Below, one piece after another: positions 27,566 to 28,071 of a stretch of DNA of 28,071 nucleotides. The first letter of the stretch is position 1; every line of letters begins with the position of its first letter. The position numbers were made by a program, and so were the translations under genes. The stretch comes from a virus. The stretch spans positions 1 through 28,071 of the IMG/VR virus record IMGVR_UViG_3300025138_000258. One strand, given 5' to 3'. The notes beneath the pieces are model-generated. The model made no database searches. It was given only the letters and a program-made list of their open reading frames with translations, and was not told the origin of the DNA.

Positions 27566-28071
27566 ATGGCGTTTACGAAACCAACCGGCGAACAGATTAG
27601 CTTCCGCTCTGCCAAGACAGGAACTCACAACCTCGACACTTATCTTGAAGCGTGCGAGAAGGGTACATCTACGCTTCCTTCAATGCTCGACGGCTTGTTT
27701 GGTTCTTCGGGTCAATTAAATCCGAACGCTCTTCAGTTCCGCGTTTCTACCAGTTCTGGCACCCCAGTCTTTCAAGCTCGCTTCGGCACCTACAGCGACG
27801 CTACGTCTGGTTGGTTTGACACTGACCAGAGCTTCTTCCACTGGCGTGGCAACTACGCTTCTGGCACGGCCTATAAACGCCTCGACATGGTTCGCCTCAC
27901 GACGAACGAAAGCATTTATATTTGCACTGTGGCGCACACTTCCACGTCCACGTTAGACACTTCCAAGTTCCAAGAGTTTTTCGACGGGGCAAACATCACC
28001 GCCGTCGTCGGCTCTTTGACTAATATAAACACGTTGGCTAACAGTATCTCCGGCGTGAACACACTTGGCCC
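27566..28071 (+). CDS. tail-fibre/adhesin-like protein, N-terminal part (runs off the window)
   Basis: About 168 residues are visible from ATG 27566. The start MAFTKPTGEQISFRSAKTG is followed by a beta-rich part and a block like carbohydrate-binding modules: FFHWRGNYASGTAYKRLDMV and SIYICTVAHTSTST (W-G-Y-x-G-x-x-Y and Y-x-C-x-x-x-H-T spacing). This block is common in tail fibres and adhesins that bind host surfaces. Finding it directly after the portal, before any capsid gene in view, is unusual. The end is outside the window, so length and trimer parts cannot be judged. Confidence 0.75.
   Translation, partial: MAFTKPTGEQISFRSAKTGTHNLDTYLEACEKGTSTLPSMLDGLFGSSGQLNPNALQFRVSTSSGTPVFQARFGTYSDATSGWFDTDQSFFHWRGNYASGTAYKRLDMVRLTTNESIYICTVAHTSTSTLDTSKFQEFFDGANITAVVGSLTNINTLANSISGVNTLG

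Noticed and set aside
1-28071. CRISPR array, diversity-generating retroelement, insertion sequence, rRNA or tRNA genes
   Set aside because: No regularly spaced direct repeats, reverse transcriptase, transposase with terminal repeats, or RNA-gene signature was found by reading both strands; a tRNA search program was not available.

Overview
The window is a contiguous piece of a tailed double-stranded DNA phage (Caudoviricetes), most likely one infecting a marine or aquatic proteobacterium. The family assignment rests on a large terminase, a podovirus/P22-like portal protein and a tail-fibre-like protein at the right end, the tail of a T7-lysozyme-like amidase at the left end, and a replication/recombination module with a tyrosine integrase and several HTH regulators between them. 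Genes are small, tightly packed and often overlap by 1-20 bases (ATGA or TGATG junctions), as expected for a phage. The host is inferred from gene content only; nothing in the sequence names it. The integrase and repressor-like genes suggest a temperate phage or prophage.

Layout. (1) 1-573, rightward: end of a lysis amidase and a small membrane protein. (2) 574-3923, leftward: nucleotide and recombination genes (dNMP kinase, a coiled-coil protein, a Cas4/RecB-like PD-(D/E)XK nuclease with an Fe-S type cysteine pattern, an SSB-like DUF669 protein, a Sak4/AAA_24-like ATPase, a companion protein). (3) 3924-4081: divergent promoter region. (4) 4082-8340, rightward: Cro-like protein, primase-polymerase/helicase, HTH/zinc-ribbon protein, a second PD-(D/E)XK nuclease and a run of small proteins. 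(5) 8428-10911, leftward: two HTH regulators, a repeat-rich gap and an operon of a LuxR-type HTH protein plus integrase. (6) 10994-23003, leftward: about 20 genes, mostly unknown, built around a CobS-like AAA+ ATPase and an 895-residue CobT-like VWA protein with a very long acidic linker. (7) 23004-23397: divergent control region rich in palindromes. (8) 23398-28071, rightward: candidate small terminase, large terminase, portal, a small protein and the start of a tail-fibre-like protein.

How the parts may work together: the left modules form a replication-recombination set (primase-helicase, SSB, annealing/strand-exchange ATPase, two nucleases, dNTP supply). The 8.4-10.9 kb region looks like a lysogeny switch with an operator-like palindrome overlapping a promoter; related palindromes occur at other leftward transcription starts. 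The CobS/CobT-like pair is separated only by three small overlapping genes, two of which carry copies of a DpnD/PcfM-like small fold. No CobN partner is visible, so a chelatase role is unproven, and this cluster is the best candidate for an undescribed system. The other striking element is a compact multi-stem RNA-like structure followed by six U residues at 2124-2198.

All functional calls are from reading motifs by eye; no database search was possible.
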